Of a stretch of 64,000 nt of DNA, positions 1 to 11,320 are shown one piece after another (position 1 is the first letter of the stretch; every line of letters begins with the position of its first letter). The position numbers and the translations under genes are program-made. This DNA is from Batkoa obscura (Eukaryota; Entomophthoromycota; Entomophthoromycetes; Entomophthorales; Batkoaceae): positions 620,001-684,000 of the forward strand of contig JASVEC010000011.1 in NCBI GenBank assembly GCA_030770535.1. The letters are read 5' to 3'. The notes beneath the pieces are model-generated. The model was not told the origin of the DNA, made no database searches, and saw nothing but the letters and a program-made list of their open reading frames with translations.

Positions 1-1377
1 CTCAACAAGTTCAGGCAACCTAAAAAGAAAAATCAAAAAGATATCACTCATTTTACCAAAAATAGTTACCATTGTTTAGATTCACCAACGAAGACAGCAG
101 TTGAAAGAGCCATACATCTTTGGCCAGCAGCACCGAAAGCAGCGCCAGTTAAAGCATTAAGAGTATGATTTTTATTAGCATCTGGCATAATTACACCATG
201 ATTTTTAGCACCTAAATTAGCCTAAATAATAATAAATGTGAACCAAACTTAGCTATCTATTATCTTACTTGAACTCTCTTTCCGTTTTTACTACCACGCT
301 CATGAATGTATTTTCCAGCATGGTCGGAACCAACGAAGGAGATAGCTTTGATACTTGGTTCATCACAAATAAAGTTAACAGTATCTACTGAACCATGTAC
401 AACATTTAATACACCTTTAGGGATACCAGCTTGCTCAGCTAATTCAGCTAAGATCATCATTGCTCCTGGATCTTTTTCAGATGGTTTAATGATAATAGTA
501 TTACCGGTGGCAATAGCTACTGGGAACATCTGTTGAAGTTTATAATTATTATTTTATTCCTGAGTTTAATTATATTAATTACCCATAATGGAATCATAGC
601 TGGAAAATTGAATGGACAGATACCACCAACAACACCTAACGGTTCACGTACGGTGTAGGTATCCATATCTTTAGCTACTTCAGTAATTTGTCCCAAAGTG
701 TATTCTGGTAGTCCACACATCGATTCAACGACCTCTAAATAAATAAATTTAGATAATTTTTTTATTAATAGTAAATAACTAAGCCTACGTAATCCACGTA
801 ATACATCACCTTTAGCATCTGGGAAAGTTTTTCCTTGTTCAGTAACAATGGAAGTAGCAATACGATCCTATTTAACTATATTAGTAAAAAGCAATAAATT
901 TCCAATATAATACTACCATATTGTTGCGAATAAGAGCTTGTAAGTCTAACATTTTACGTTGGCGAGATAAGACAGAGGTATTTCTCCAAGTTTTAAAAGC
1001 TTCTTTAGCAGTTGAAGCGGCATAAGCTAACTCTTCTGGAGTAGATTCTGGAACTAAAGTTAAAAGTTCTTGGGTGGCCTAAGTAAATAAGAAGTAAATA
1101 AAATAAGCGTAATATAATTAATGTCGATAATCTTACTGGATTACGAAGTTCAATCCATTTTTTAGTTTTGGATTCAACAAACTCGCCATTGATATAATTT
1201 TTAGTTACATATTTTGGTTGTTCATGATTTAAGGCGCTAACAGTGAAGTTACGTACTTTGAAAGATAACGTTTTCTTTGAGGAAAGTCTAAAAATTGTAT
1301 AAACATCCTTTCTTTATCTATAAGCATACAATGAATTACTGTGCTAACTTAAAACCTTTTAATGTATTAACGAGCAT
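1..1377 (-). CDS. ALDH6A1: Methylmalonate-semialdehyde dehydrogenase, mitochondrial (partial, 3' end outside window)
   Basis: CoA-acylating aldehyde dehydrogenase of valine, thymine and beta-alanine breakdown: it converts malonate or methylmalonate semialdehyde to acetyl- or propionyl-CoA in mitochondria. I read eight exons and seven GT-AG introns of about 47-60 nt. The start at 1377 opens [13 protein letters not shown], a basic, acid-free leader that suits a mitochondrial presequence. Family landmarks in order are [59 protein letters not shown] and the catalytic-cysteine segment [18 protein letters not shown]. The last visible exon reads LPELVE at the edge, so roughly the C-terminal third is missing. 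The CoA-dependent family is recognised from the GQRCMALS context. Exon junctions were assigned by eye. Confidence 0.93.
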
Positions 1378-2229
1378 CTTAAAAAATTACTTTTGTTATG
1401 TAACTCGAAATTTCGAAATTTATACTATCTTTTTAGCCACCTCGGTATAGCCAATCACCATCGACTATGATTCTCACCTTTCGTCAAGTAAGCTTTTAGA
1501 TATTATTCTTATCCCTTTTGTCGAGATTACTAAATTTGCTACTCAACTTACTTTTAATTTTAGTCTTTATCAGCTGATTCGGTGGAAGATTAAAGCTATG
1601 AAAAGGTAGCCAATAAATGGGTAAATAATATTTAAAACTTGACCTATCACTAGGTTTAGTTTGCTAAAAAAATACAACGTTTATTCATTGTCTATTGATA
1701 TTTATTAGGGTTCGTGTATGTTTAGGCGGTTTTCAACTAAAGAATTGAATAAAAACTTATTTGGTTTCTAATATATCTATTTTAAAGTATTTAAAAAAGG
1801 GCTAACAGCTGACCTGTTGTAATAAACAATCTTCCCGATTTTAAAGATAAACCATATTAAATATTTTCCATAAAGTTTGTTTTCCAAAATGATCCCTGAC
1901 CACTTTTCAATAATTATATCAAAGAGTTACTAGTTACGAATGTAGATTTCTGAATAAATGCTTTATCGCTGTACAGCTTTTAGCTAAAAACCTTTTGATT
2001 ATAATTATTTTTTAATAAAAACATGTTCAAAAGTAAACTTAATTTATGAATTTAATTACTTATTATACTACTACTCGTATAAACTATAAAAGTGATGAAT
2101 AAAATTAAATACTACTTAACAACTTATTAAAATAAAGGATATTTTTTTCAGATTTCAGTTTTAATGTCTATAAAGAAACTGACTAAGTGTATTACAATTA
2201 TAAATTAACCATTGTCACACTGTAAACTT
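1378..2229. other. Intergenic, no gene seen
   Basis: AT-rich DNA between the dehydrogenase start and the eIF5B stop, both on the minus strand. It must hold the dehydrogenase promoter and the eIF5B 3' flank. I see no coding run, repeat or RNA gene. Confidence 0.6.
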
Positions 2230-5200
2230 TTAAACAATCTCAAGAATCTTTTTGAGTTTAACGATAAGTACCCATTCCTCTTTGCTTACATCATCACGGA
2301 AAGTTTCCTTTAATACATCAATCGATTTACGTGTAATATGAGAGTAAAACTCATCCTTCTCAGTAAAGTGACGACCAAATAATTTAGGAGTTTCATTGAT
2401 TCCAGACTCTATCTTTACAGCTACACCAGCACCTGCCATACCTCGTTTAACTATATCAACTGGCTTATGATTCGATTCAATACCAGTAACAGTACCTAGA
2501 TTTATTACTTCTCTCTTCTTAGTTGTTGGGTCAAAGTGAACCACACAGATTGGGGTTCCAACTCTTAAAGCACCTTCTGTGACATCGGCACCAAAGATAA
2601 TTGGATCACGTCTAGAGAAGATGGCACCTGGTACCATTTTAAGGACACAAGGGAAGATAGCATCAGATGCTTGATCTTTACGTTTTTGCTCTCTAATCGA
2701 TTTAGAGTACTCTGTAAACTTATCGAACAAATGATAAATGATATCAGCCTTAAATATTTTGACGCCTAGTTGTTCAGCAATAGCATTAGCATCTTTATCA
2801 ACCTCAACATCGAAAGCTAAAAGTACTGCATACTCCCTAGCTTTTTCTAACATCGTAGAGCATCTAATAACATCCCTCTTATAAACTGGACCAATATTAA
2901 TCCCCGAAACTGGAATCTTGGATACCCTTAAGAACTCTAAAAGAGCTTCTAATGAACCTAAAGTACTCGCTTGTACGCTTACACCACGACCAGAAGTATC
3001 AATAGATTTTAATAAAGTTTGAAGATCTTCCATAACTTCATCCATTAAATCTTCCTCATCATCATCAGGTCCAACTACAAGTAATCGAGAACCAGCAATA
3101 GCTTTTTCAAGATCTGGAGCAGAAATCTTAACACCAAGAGCTGCCTTGACACGTTTATGATGTACATAAGAAGATTTAACTCTTAACTCTTTAAGAGGTT
3201 GGGGCGTAAGAAGTGCTCTTACTTGTGTAACAATAGGTCCGTTCAAACCACAAACAACAATACGATCACCTTCATTCAAATAACCATTAGAAAGCACTAC
3301 ATCAATAGTTGTACCAAGACCTTCGATTACTTTAACTTCCAAAACAGTACATTCAAGTTCAGAAACGTACATTAATTTATCAGTTAATCTGGTTTGTGTT
3401 AAAGTGACTAAGAGATCAAGAATATCTGGTATACCTTCACCAGTAATAGCTGAAGTAGGTACAAACGATACATATTTGGCGAAATTCTTATTTTCGTAAT
3501 AAAGTTTAGCATTAAGACCTTGTTCAGCAAAAGCTAAAACGGTCTTTTCAACTCTTGTATCAAATTCTTCTTTAACACTCTTGGTTTGCTTAGATAAAGA
3601 ATCTAAAAAGCCGTTGTTTGGAATTGGTTTCCATCCATAGATACGATCAATTTTGTTAAGTGCAACAATGAATGGTGTTTTACGTTGTCTTAATAAACGA
3701 ATAGATTCAAGGGTTTGGGGTTCGAGCCCGTGCATAATATCTACAACCAATATAGCAATATTACAAAGGGAGGAACCTCTAGAACGAAGATTGGTGAAAG
3801 ATTCGTGACCAGGGGTATCAATAACTAAAAGACCAGGTAATTTATAATCGGCTATACTATTGTTTTTAAGAATTTCAGTCTTTTGTTTGATATTTTCAAT
3901 TGGGAAGTAAGTAGCACCAATTTGTTGAGTAATACCACCAGCTTCACCTTCTTGGACATTGGTTTGTCTAATTTTATCCAAAAGTTTGGTTTTACCAGTA
4001 TCTACATGACCAAGAATACATGCAATGGGTGAACGTAAATCATCCTTTGATCTAGCTGCCATGGCCTCCTCAATTCTTTTATGACGACGCTCTGATGCTT
4101 GTTTCTTTTTTTGAAGTGCAAGTTTCTTAGCATGACTTAATTCCTCACTGCTATCATCTGAATCATCATCTGAATCATCATCTGAATCATCCTCTGAGTC
4201 TTCATCTTCTTCATCTTCATCTTTATTTTTAGATTCTGGAGCTTTAGTAGCAGGAGCAGCTTTACTATTAGTTTTAGGAGCTTCAGCTTTCTTTTCTTTT
4301 TCTTTTTCTTTTTCTTTTTCTTTCTCTTTCTCTTTCTCTTTCTCTTTTTCTTTTTCTTTCTCTTTTTCTTCTTCCTCCTCGGAATGGTCTTCCCAACTTT
4401 CCTTAACTTCTTCCTTCTCTTCTTCTTCAGAGTCTTCCCAGCTATCTTTAATTCCTTCGAGCTCTTCTTTGTCTTCTTTAACTTCTTCATTAACTTTTTC
4501 TTTAACTTCTTCTCTAACTTTTTCTTTAACTTTTTCTTTAACTTTTTCTTTAACTTTTTCTTTAACTTTTTCTTTAACTTCTTCTTTAACAGCAACTTTA
4601 GGGGCTTCTGCAACCTTACCATGCTTCTTGACTGTTTTGGTTTCAGCTATAGTTGGACTAGGGGCGGTTGTATCTTCTTTCTTCTTATTATTTTTCTTTT
4701 TTGAACTATAAACGATACGTTTTGGTTTATTATCCACAGCTTCATCAATCTTATCATCAGAAGTAGAAGCTAAAACGGAAGAAGAGATCATACCACTTTT
4801 AATCAAAGCTTCTCTCTTAAGATCAGCTTTCCTCTTAGCTTCCTTTTGTGCTTTAGTTAAGAGTTTACCCTCTTTACGTAATTGTTCACGCTTTTCAGCG
4901 TCCTTTTGCTTCTTAGCAAGCCTAGCTTCCTCCTTCAACCGTTCTTCTTCAGCAATACGTTTCTCTTCTTCTTCTATTCTCTTCTTTTCCTCCTCTTCAA
5001 GACGACGTATTTCCTCTTCTAATGCTTTGGTTTCTTCCATCTTTTTCTTAAGAGCTGCAATAACTCCACCTGGACCTTTCTTTTTACCTTTACCTTTACC
5101 TTTAGAAATTTCTTCCACTTGTTCAACTGGTGCCTCTTCAGCACCAAGATTCTCTTCAGCTTCAGCCTTTTTCCTTTCAGCTTCAGCTTTCTTTTTTTCA

Positions 5201-6182
5201 GCTTTCTGACGCTCCTTTCTTTCCTTTTCCTTTTGTTTGGCAGATTTAATTTTAGGTGCGGAATCCTCTTCAATGTCAACATTTTGAGCTTTAACTGGTT
5301 CCTCTTTAGTCTTGACTGGGTCATCTTCAGCTGGTGCAGCGTCTTCAGCACCTAAATCAGTATAAAGATCCTCTTCTAAATCATAAGCTTGCTTCTTCTT
5401 TCCCTTTCCTTTTCCTTTCTTTGAGGCTTCGACCGAAGCAACTGGAGCTACCGAGTCATCCTCGATAAGGGCAGCTAAGGCATCTAAGTCATTATCCTTC
5501 TTATTTTTCTTTTTCTTGCCTTTTCCAACTGAAGGAGCTGGAACGGATGAATCTTCAATCAAAGCAGCTAAAGCATCAAGCTCATCATCCTTCTTTTTAT
5601 CTTTTTTACCTTTTTTGCCACCTTTTTGGGTTGTAACTGGAACAGATATATCTTCGACTTCTTCTTTATCTTCTTCTTCAGCAACTTCGTCCTCTAAAGC
5701 ATCAAAGGAGATTTGTTGTTTACCTTTACCCTTTTTAGGTTTCACAGGGGCCTCATCAACATCCATGTCTTCTAAAGCATCAAATGAAAAAGTACTGGAC
5801 TTCTTTGAACCCTTACCCTTCTTTTTTGATACTGGAGCATTAAAAGAATCAGCTTCTTCGTCCGATAAGTTTGCTAAAGTTAAGATATCTGGGGCATCAG
5901 CATTGTCATCAAAAGCGGCGTTCTTCTTTTTGGATTTTTTATCCTTCTTTTTAACACTCTTGGAAATCATTGACATTAAACCACCTTCTTCTTCTTCACC
6001 AAGAAGTGCTAAAAGGTTTGTTTTTTTATTGTCATCTAGCTCTTCTTTTTGGTCAAGAGCAGTAAGGTCAGTATCGATTTCTGGACCATCCCTAAAAAAT
6101 AGTTAGTTAATATACAATAAATAAGGAATTGTAATTACCAGTAATCATCTTGTTGTTTTTTTCCACCTTTCTTTTTACCCAT
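2230..6182 (-). CDS. EIF5B (FUN12): Eukaryotic translation initiation factor 5B
   Basis: GTPase that joins the 60S subunit to the initiation complex with Met-tRNAi in the cytoplasm. The start at 6182 opens [16 protein letters not shown] 47-nt intron (6092-6138) splits the W codon, and the rest is one exon, about 1301 aa. The N-terminal half is a lysine/glutamate-rich tail with repeated KGKGKKK blocks, [12 protein letters not shown] repeats, a run of about seven KEKV/KEEV units and then a KE run of about 11 dipeptides. The G domain, roughly residues 700-920, shows GHVDTGKT (G1), GGITQQIGA (switch I), DTPGHESF (G3) and NKIDR (G4). Domains II-IV follow and the protein ends KKILEIV. The charged tail is normal for the family in kind and long in extent. 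The G domain makes the call certain. Confidence 0.97.
4267..4589 (-). repeat. Low-complexity Lys/Glu coding repeats inside eIF5B
   Basis: Two adjacent simple-sequence tracts lie in the eIF5B coding frame. At about 4292-4373 a CTTTTT/CTTTCT hexamer run codes alternating KE. At about 4495-4589 a 12-bp unit (top strand TTTAACTTTTTC) codes KEKV. They stay in frame and make long open frames on the other strands that are not genes. Unit purity suggests recent replication slippage. Confidence 0.85.
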
Positions 6183-7152
6183 TTTTAATGTAAAGTTAAA
6201 TTATCTTAAACTATAATTTTTTAATTTTTATTTGATTCTTATTGTAAGAATAAGAATAAAAAGCAAAAATTAAAAATTGGGGTAGCTGCGTATTAATGAT
6301 GAGAAAAACAACTGCGAATTTTGTTTTGCAGAAGTTGGAATTTCTTTTGGGTAACAATTTCATTAATTTTATTTGGGAATGCTACTCTGGATGTTTTCGA
6401 TTTTAAATAAGGATAACCTTAATATTTAAAATTTAAATATTTTAATTTACTATAAACTGTAATATTTTATTAAAAATGAAAGCAGTCCAATTGTATATAT
6501 GAGGGTGTTTTTTTTGGTTTCATTATTTTTTCCATTCTTTAAGCGCTATTTGAGCGGAAAAATTGTTAGTAAAATTCTTAAACAAAAAAATACATCCCCA
6601 TATAAAAAATAATAACTAGTTATAAATTTCATGATGGTAAAGAAGTCAACTAAATCCTATAAACAATCTTATAAAGGATAACTAAAAAATGAATAATTGT
6701 TATTTTGTAAAATTTATTTCATAATGTTTCAAATCATTTTTTTAGACGGATATGCTCTTAATACCTATTGACATATGTTGCTTTTGTATACCATTATAAA
6801 GTGATAAATATAACATTATTGTAATTTTATTAGTACTATAATAGAAAATGAAAGTTTACAAATATCTATTAAGATAAATCTATTAGTTATTGCAGATTTA
6901 AATAATAAAATTTGTTAAAACTTCTAATTTTATATCACTTTTGATTTCACAATGATAGAGCAAATTCAAGAATGGAAGTCTCAAATTTAAAACGCGAAAT
7001 CCAAATATTTCGATTTTAAATTAAATAAAGTCTTAATTTTCCAAAGAATTAAATTGTACTCAAAAAATAATTCGGTTAAAAAGATAAGAAACTTTTATCT
7101 TTTAATTCATTTAAATTATAGAATTTTAAAAAACTTAATTAATTAAATAGAT
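6183..7152. other. Intergenic between divergent eIF5B and symporter genes
   Basis: A 970-bp divergent spacer holding one MITE copy (6501-6599). Near the eIF5B start it has GATGAG at 6298-6303, the core of the fungal PAC motif, which is too little to call a site. The rest is AT-rich without a visible gene. Confidence 0.55.
6501..6599 (+). mobile_element. MITE copy A (99-bp family)
   Basis: Core starts GAGGGTGTTTTTTTTGG, has the middle motif AAGCGCTATTTGAGCGG and ends AAATACATCCCC. It is flanked by ATAT on both sides (6497-6500 and 6600-6603). It matches the other copies across its whole length and has no coding capacity. Confidence 0.9.
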
Positions 7153-8757
7153 ATGGATGAGACACTAAAAACAGTACCATTGCCCTTAGATGATACTACC
7201 AAAATTGTTATCTGGGTATTATGTTTAGGTGGTGTAGTATTATTTGCTTTATTTGCTGTCGTATGCACTTATATTTATCAACGTAAAAAACCGGAACTTA
7301 TCAATGAGTTGGAGTTCTTTTTAACTGCAAGAAACACTCAACCCACGATTCGAGTAGCATGGAGTTTTGTTGCTGGTGTATTAGGTGCTTGGATCTTAGC
7401 TGGTCCACCAGGTTATGCAGTCACTGCAGGTGTAATTGGTTTAATATTTTATGCTTTAGCTTCTGGTTTACCAGTTTTATTACTTGCTTTTGTTGGTAAC
7501 AAAATACAAAAGAAATTACCCAATGTAATTTCTTTCTGTGATTATGTTCATTATCGTTTTGGTCTCATACCTCAAATCTATGTCGTGATTATTATGTTAC
7601 TTAATATGGGTATTGGTTTAACTGCTGAATATACTGCTGTAGGTGGTATCTTTGAAAATATATTAGGTATCAATCGTATCCCAATTTTAGTTACTGTTGG
7701 TGTATTAACTATGGTTTATACTGCTTATGGTGGCCTTTATGTTTCTATTATTACAGATCAAGGACAAGCTATTTTCGCTTCTTTGTTATTAATAGTATTA
7801 TCAATTTATGTCGGTGCTACTTTTAGACCTGAATTGGGGCCACTACCCGATTTCCTTCAGCCTACATATACTGGATTTTCATCGATTGCAGCTATGCCAA
7901 TATCCTTATTTTGTGCAACTGTTTATTCAGAAGCACCATGGCAACGTATTTGGGCTTCAGAGAATCCACAAGCTCTTAAAACTGGAGCTGCATTAGCTAG
8001 TTTTATTATTTTTGTTTTCGTTTTCGTATTTGGATTATTTGGCTTTTTAGCTGCATGGGCAGGTTATCCCACAGATGATCCAAATCTTTTAGTTTTTTCT
8101 TTATTAGCTCGTGGTGAAAAAGTAGCCCCTTCTTGGATCATTGTGATAATGGCCTTACTAATTATTACTATGAATGAATCTGCTGTTGACAGTTTCCAAA
8201 ATGCTTTGGTAGATACTATTTCTACTATGGTATTAAGAAACCGCTCAGTTAATTGGGCTCGTGGATTAGTAGTTCTTATTAATATTCCAATTATTATAGT
8301 TTCATTACAAAATTATCCTGTTATTAATTTATTTTTAATTGGTAATGTTATTACTTCCACTTCAGCCTTACCCATGTTATTAGGTTTATGGGATGGAGGA
8401 TATAATATTGTTACTGGAGCTTCAGTTGTATTTGGTAGTTTATTTTCTTTAATTTCAGTTATGGTTTATGGTATTATTACAATGGAGGGGGATGCCAACA
8501 AAGGACTCAATTTTGTATTTTTCGAATCCTACGATTATCCTACTTTCTTAATTGCTACTGGGTTTTCTATAATCGGTGTAGCCCTCTGGGTAGCTGCTGT
8601 AAAAGTGATTGAGCTTTTAGGTATTCGTACCGTATATTTGCCAGGGTTTAAACCAGGTTATTTAAACACTACAAATGATGCATTTGATAACACTGATCCA
8701 CTTGCTATCAATTCTCATTCTCATACTCCTAAATCAAACGACAGTAGAAATTATTAA
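7153..8757 (+). CDS. Sodium:solute symporter family transporter, Dur3/urea-transporter-like
   Basis: Plasma-membrane secondary transporter of the solute:sodium symporter family (TC 2.A.21). It is intronless, 534 aa, with about 13-14 hydrophobic segments. The first helix (residues about 17-43) is followed by the charged loop YQRKKPELINELEFFLTARN, which resembles the FLTA..R loop after TM1 in the Dur3/urea-active-transporter branch. AWSFVAGVLGAWILAGPPGY and MVYTAYGGLYVSIITDQGQ are the other family-like stretches, and SEAPWQRIWA lies in the middle. Typical fungal Dur3 proteins are near 650-700 aa, so this one is shorter, mostly at the C terminus. Substrate (urea, polyamine or other) cannot be told from sequence. 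The start is the first ATG after an AT-rich leader. Its neighbour eIF5B is divergent and unrelated in function. Confidence 0.85.
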   Translation: MDETLKTVPLPLDDTTKIVIWVLCLGGVVLFALFAVVCTYIYQRKKPELINELEFFLTARNTQPTIRVAWSFVAGVLGAWILAGPPGYAVTAGVIGLIFYALASGLPVLLLAFVGNKIQKKLPNVISFCDYVHYRFGLIPQIYVVIIMLLNMGIGLTAEYTAVGGIFENILGINRIPILVTVGVLTMVYTAYGGLYVSIITDQGQAIFASLLLIVLSIYVGATFRPELGPLPDFLQPTYTGFSSIAAMPISLFCATVYSEAPWQRIWASENPQALKTGAALASFIIFVFVFVFGLFGFLAAWAGYPTDDPNLLVFSLLARGEKVAPSWIIVIMALLIITMNESAVDSFQNALVDTISTMVLRNRSVNWARGLVVLINIPIIIVSLQNYPVINLFLIGNVITSTSALPMLLGLWDGGYNIVTGASVVFGSLFSLISVMVYGIITMEGDANKGLNFVFFESYDYPTFLIATGFSIIGVALWVAAVKVIELLGIRTVYLPGFKPGYLNTTNDAFDNTDPLAINSHSHTPKSNDSRNY

Positions 8758-9539
8758 GTTAAGATACTCTATGCTTTAGAATAAACTTAATTTTATATTC
8801 AATTATTACTATGTGTTATTATTTTAGATTTATTTATTCATTTAGGATTATTGCGATAATTATTATAAGTTAAAGTATGTTACACTTCAGTTAAACTATT
8901 TTTTAGAAACTATATGTCTGGGACGATGTTTATAAATGTACTAAAATAAATATAAGTTATAGAAATTTCAGTCTAAAGCCACTACAAGTAGTAGTAGGAT
9001 CAAAGGACTCGTCCTTCGGAAGCTCACAACCCTTCTTAAATTATTTTAATCTGAAGGAGGAAAGAGGAAACTCCTTAACTAGGAAAGGTTTTCACTCAGA
9101 AATAAAGTGGAATAAGATGGGGATAGGTTTTTATACTAACTAATAAATAAAAGTTGGCATAATTCACTAAAATATGAGATGCTTTATTACAGATAGACTA
9201 AACTTAAGGATATAACGAAAAACGATAGGATGGTAAACCAATATTCAAAATTATTTATGTTTTTTTTCTTTTTATAATATTTTGACAAGTGTTAAATAAA
9301 AATATTACTTTAAATCACATAAATAATTTTTATATTAAATTACTTTTTAGGTTATATTTTAAATATATTAAGCAAATATGAATAAGATATTGGCATTTAA
9401 AACTAAGATATACGCTGTCCACAGAATAATTTGTTTAGTATACTATTTAAACATTTTCTAAAAGACCTTGGGCTCATAATAAATAGATATTTTATTAGAT
9501 AAAGACAAGTTTACAAAATAGGTTAGAGTGTCATTTGGT

Positions 9540-9990
9540 AGGAGCCTTGATGCCTTAAATACTGAATCTTAGTCTTTTGATCCCACAAAAAATACCGTCT
9601 TTCCGGTTTATTCATCATTCAACATATAGATGGGGTGCAAGTAAGTCGGAAGCAACATTTTCTGAAGAAAATTCATAATGTACATAGTAAATCGTTTAGA
9701 GAATAGGCCTTAAGAAACTGGAACCAAAGATAGGTTTGGATTCATTTAATAGAAGTTTTAGGTGAGAAGCAAAAAAAGGAAAAATGGTCAATGCTGCAGG
9801 CGATTAGATCGAATATTGCTTTAGACTATAGGTTTAATGCACAAGAATAGCTGAAGAATCAGTGGAATATTCTTTTAAAATTTAATACAATTAAGTATTG
9901 CAACTTTATCAATGAACTCAAAGTTGAAATTAATTCAAGCCCAGAGAGAAATCAAAAAAGGAGAGCTTCTCAGATAGGATGACTACTGAT
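9540..9990 (+). pseudogene. Unidentified coding-like relic
   Basis: This stretch is less AT-rich than its surroundings and keeps short protein-like runs on the plus strand, for instance EKWSMLQAIRSNIALDYRFN and INELKVEINSSPERNQKRRA near 9780-9960. No family is recognised and no intact frame is present. It may be an old transposon or gene remnant. Base composition and these runs are the only evidence. Confidence 0.2.
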
Positions 9991-10081
9991 AAAATATATG
10001 AAAGACTAAATCTAGTCACCAATTTATCTATAATGCTACAAGTATTATTAAATTATTGCTGTTAGTTTAAAATTAAAATAT

Positions 10082-10108
10082 AAGGATGTATTTTTGTGTT
10101 TAAATAAG
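10082..10108 (-). mobile_element. MITE fragment
   Basis: AAGGATGTATTTTTGTGTTT, preceded by ATAT, matches the 3' terminus of the MITE family in reverse orientation, as in copy H at 39505. Similarity stops after about 27 bp, so this is a terminal fragment. Confidence 0.6.
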
Positions 10109-10340
10109 TTAGAGTCAGAGTTGTTAGGGAAAGTATTAGATATTAAGCAAACGCATGAAAGGAATGTGAACTATTAGTTTTAGAATTATCCGACCTGTTA
10201 ATATGGTGGAAGTATAAGCCTTGATATATTTGATGGATTTAGTTATTATAACCATAGCACAATTTAAAAAATACTAAAAAATATTGTCTCTTTTATTATA
10301 TGTAAAATTACTTTTGTTAATATTATTCAAATTATCATAT

Positions 10341-10438
10341 GGGGGTGTTTTTTTGGCTACATCACTTTTTCTATCTTTTAAGTACTATTTACGCGGAAAA
10401 ATTGTTAGCAAAATTCTTAAATACAAAAATACATCCCC
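10341..10438 (+). mobile_element. MITE copy B
   Basis: 98-bp core with GGGGGTGTTTTTTTGG at the left and ACATCCCC at the right. Flanks are ATAT (left) and AAAT (right). A 65-codon open frame crosses it from 10284 and is an accident of the insertion. Confidence 0.88.
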
Positions 10439-10633
10439 AAATATTATAAATGAATTAGCATATAAACCGTTTTGTAGATAACGTATGTCAATTCTAAATA
10501 TCCCTATCTTTATTAATATTAATTGAAGTTTATTTAAGCTATTCTAATTAAATTAATGAGTGATTGTAATATAAAGCATATGTTAGTTACAAAGCTAAAT
10601 TTCATAATTTACTTAAAAAAATTATTAACAATT

Positions 10634-10732
10634 GGTGATGTATTTTTTTGTTCAAGAATTTTACTGATAGCTTTTCCGCTCAAATAGCGCTTAAAAGATT
10701 AAAAAAGTAATGAAACCAAGGAAACTATCTCC
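10634..10732 (-). mobile_element. MITE copy C
   Basis: 99-bp reverse-oriented copy, more diverged than most: it starts GGTGATGTATTTTTTTG and ends CTATCTCC. It is flanked by AATT on both sides (10630-10633 and 10733-10736), a target duplication different from the usual ATAT. Confidence 0.85.
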
Positions 10733-11230
10733 AATTATTGATATTATAAAATTCTTATCTTAAGAAACTTTATATGTCTTTTAATTTTTGTATTTATTTT
10801 TAATATATATTTAACAAAGCATTTAACTTATGGTTAAAAGCTTATAATTTTTCAAAAAAAAATTATACAGGTAATCCGAAAATTCCTTTACTTTTTGCGC
10901 AATTCAAATTCCTAAAAGTATATTATTGCAGCAGTAATGCATTGTTACTCCAAAGTTGTTTATATTGTTATATATAAAAAGAATTCACTCTTGCAGCCAG
11001 AAATACTAATAAATATCAAAAATAAATAAAAGTGAAAACTTTTAAGATTATCTAACAAAGTTTATGAAAAACAATCCAAAAAAATTACATAACATATAAA
11101 AATGGACATATTATTAAAAACTATACTTTATACTATTTATTATAAGTCGTCAGATTGAACTAAAAAGGAGTATTTTTCATAAAAAATAAATTTGATTTTT
11201 TACTTTTTAATTTAAACATCAACTAAAATT

Positions 11231-11320
11231 TAACCCTAACGTCACCCCATCCTTAATTTTATCCATAACTTATCCCTAACTTTAAATTAGCCTTAACACT
11301 CACCTTAACACTAATCTTTA
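11231..11320. repeat. Degenerate CCCTAA/CCTTAA-like tract
   Basis: The patch contains AACCCTAACG, TATCCCTAAC and CCTTAACAC twice, resembling decayed telomeric CCCTAA repeats or a related C-rich simple repeat in otherwise C-poor DNA. There is no regular array, so an interstitial telomere origin is only a possibility. Confidence 0.3.

Noticed and set aside
4137-4704. Long frames on both strands opposite or beside the eIF5B tail (for example 161 aa minus, 106 aa plus)
   Set aside because: They are shadows of the KE/KEKV simple repeats. The proteins are only Lys/Leu or Phe runs, and the eIF5B frame explains the DNA.
6497-6603. ATAT as part of the MITE inverted ends
   Set aside because: Copies L and C have ATTT and AATT instead, on both sides, so these bases belong to the target.
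10284-10481. 65-codon frame, and similar ones at 25101-25304, 38465-38737 and 50358-50606
   Set aside because: Each runs through a MITE copy and repeats the same MITE-derived peptide, so they are products of the insertions.
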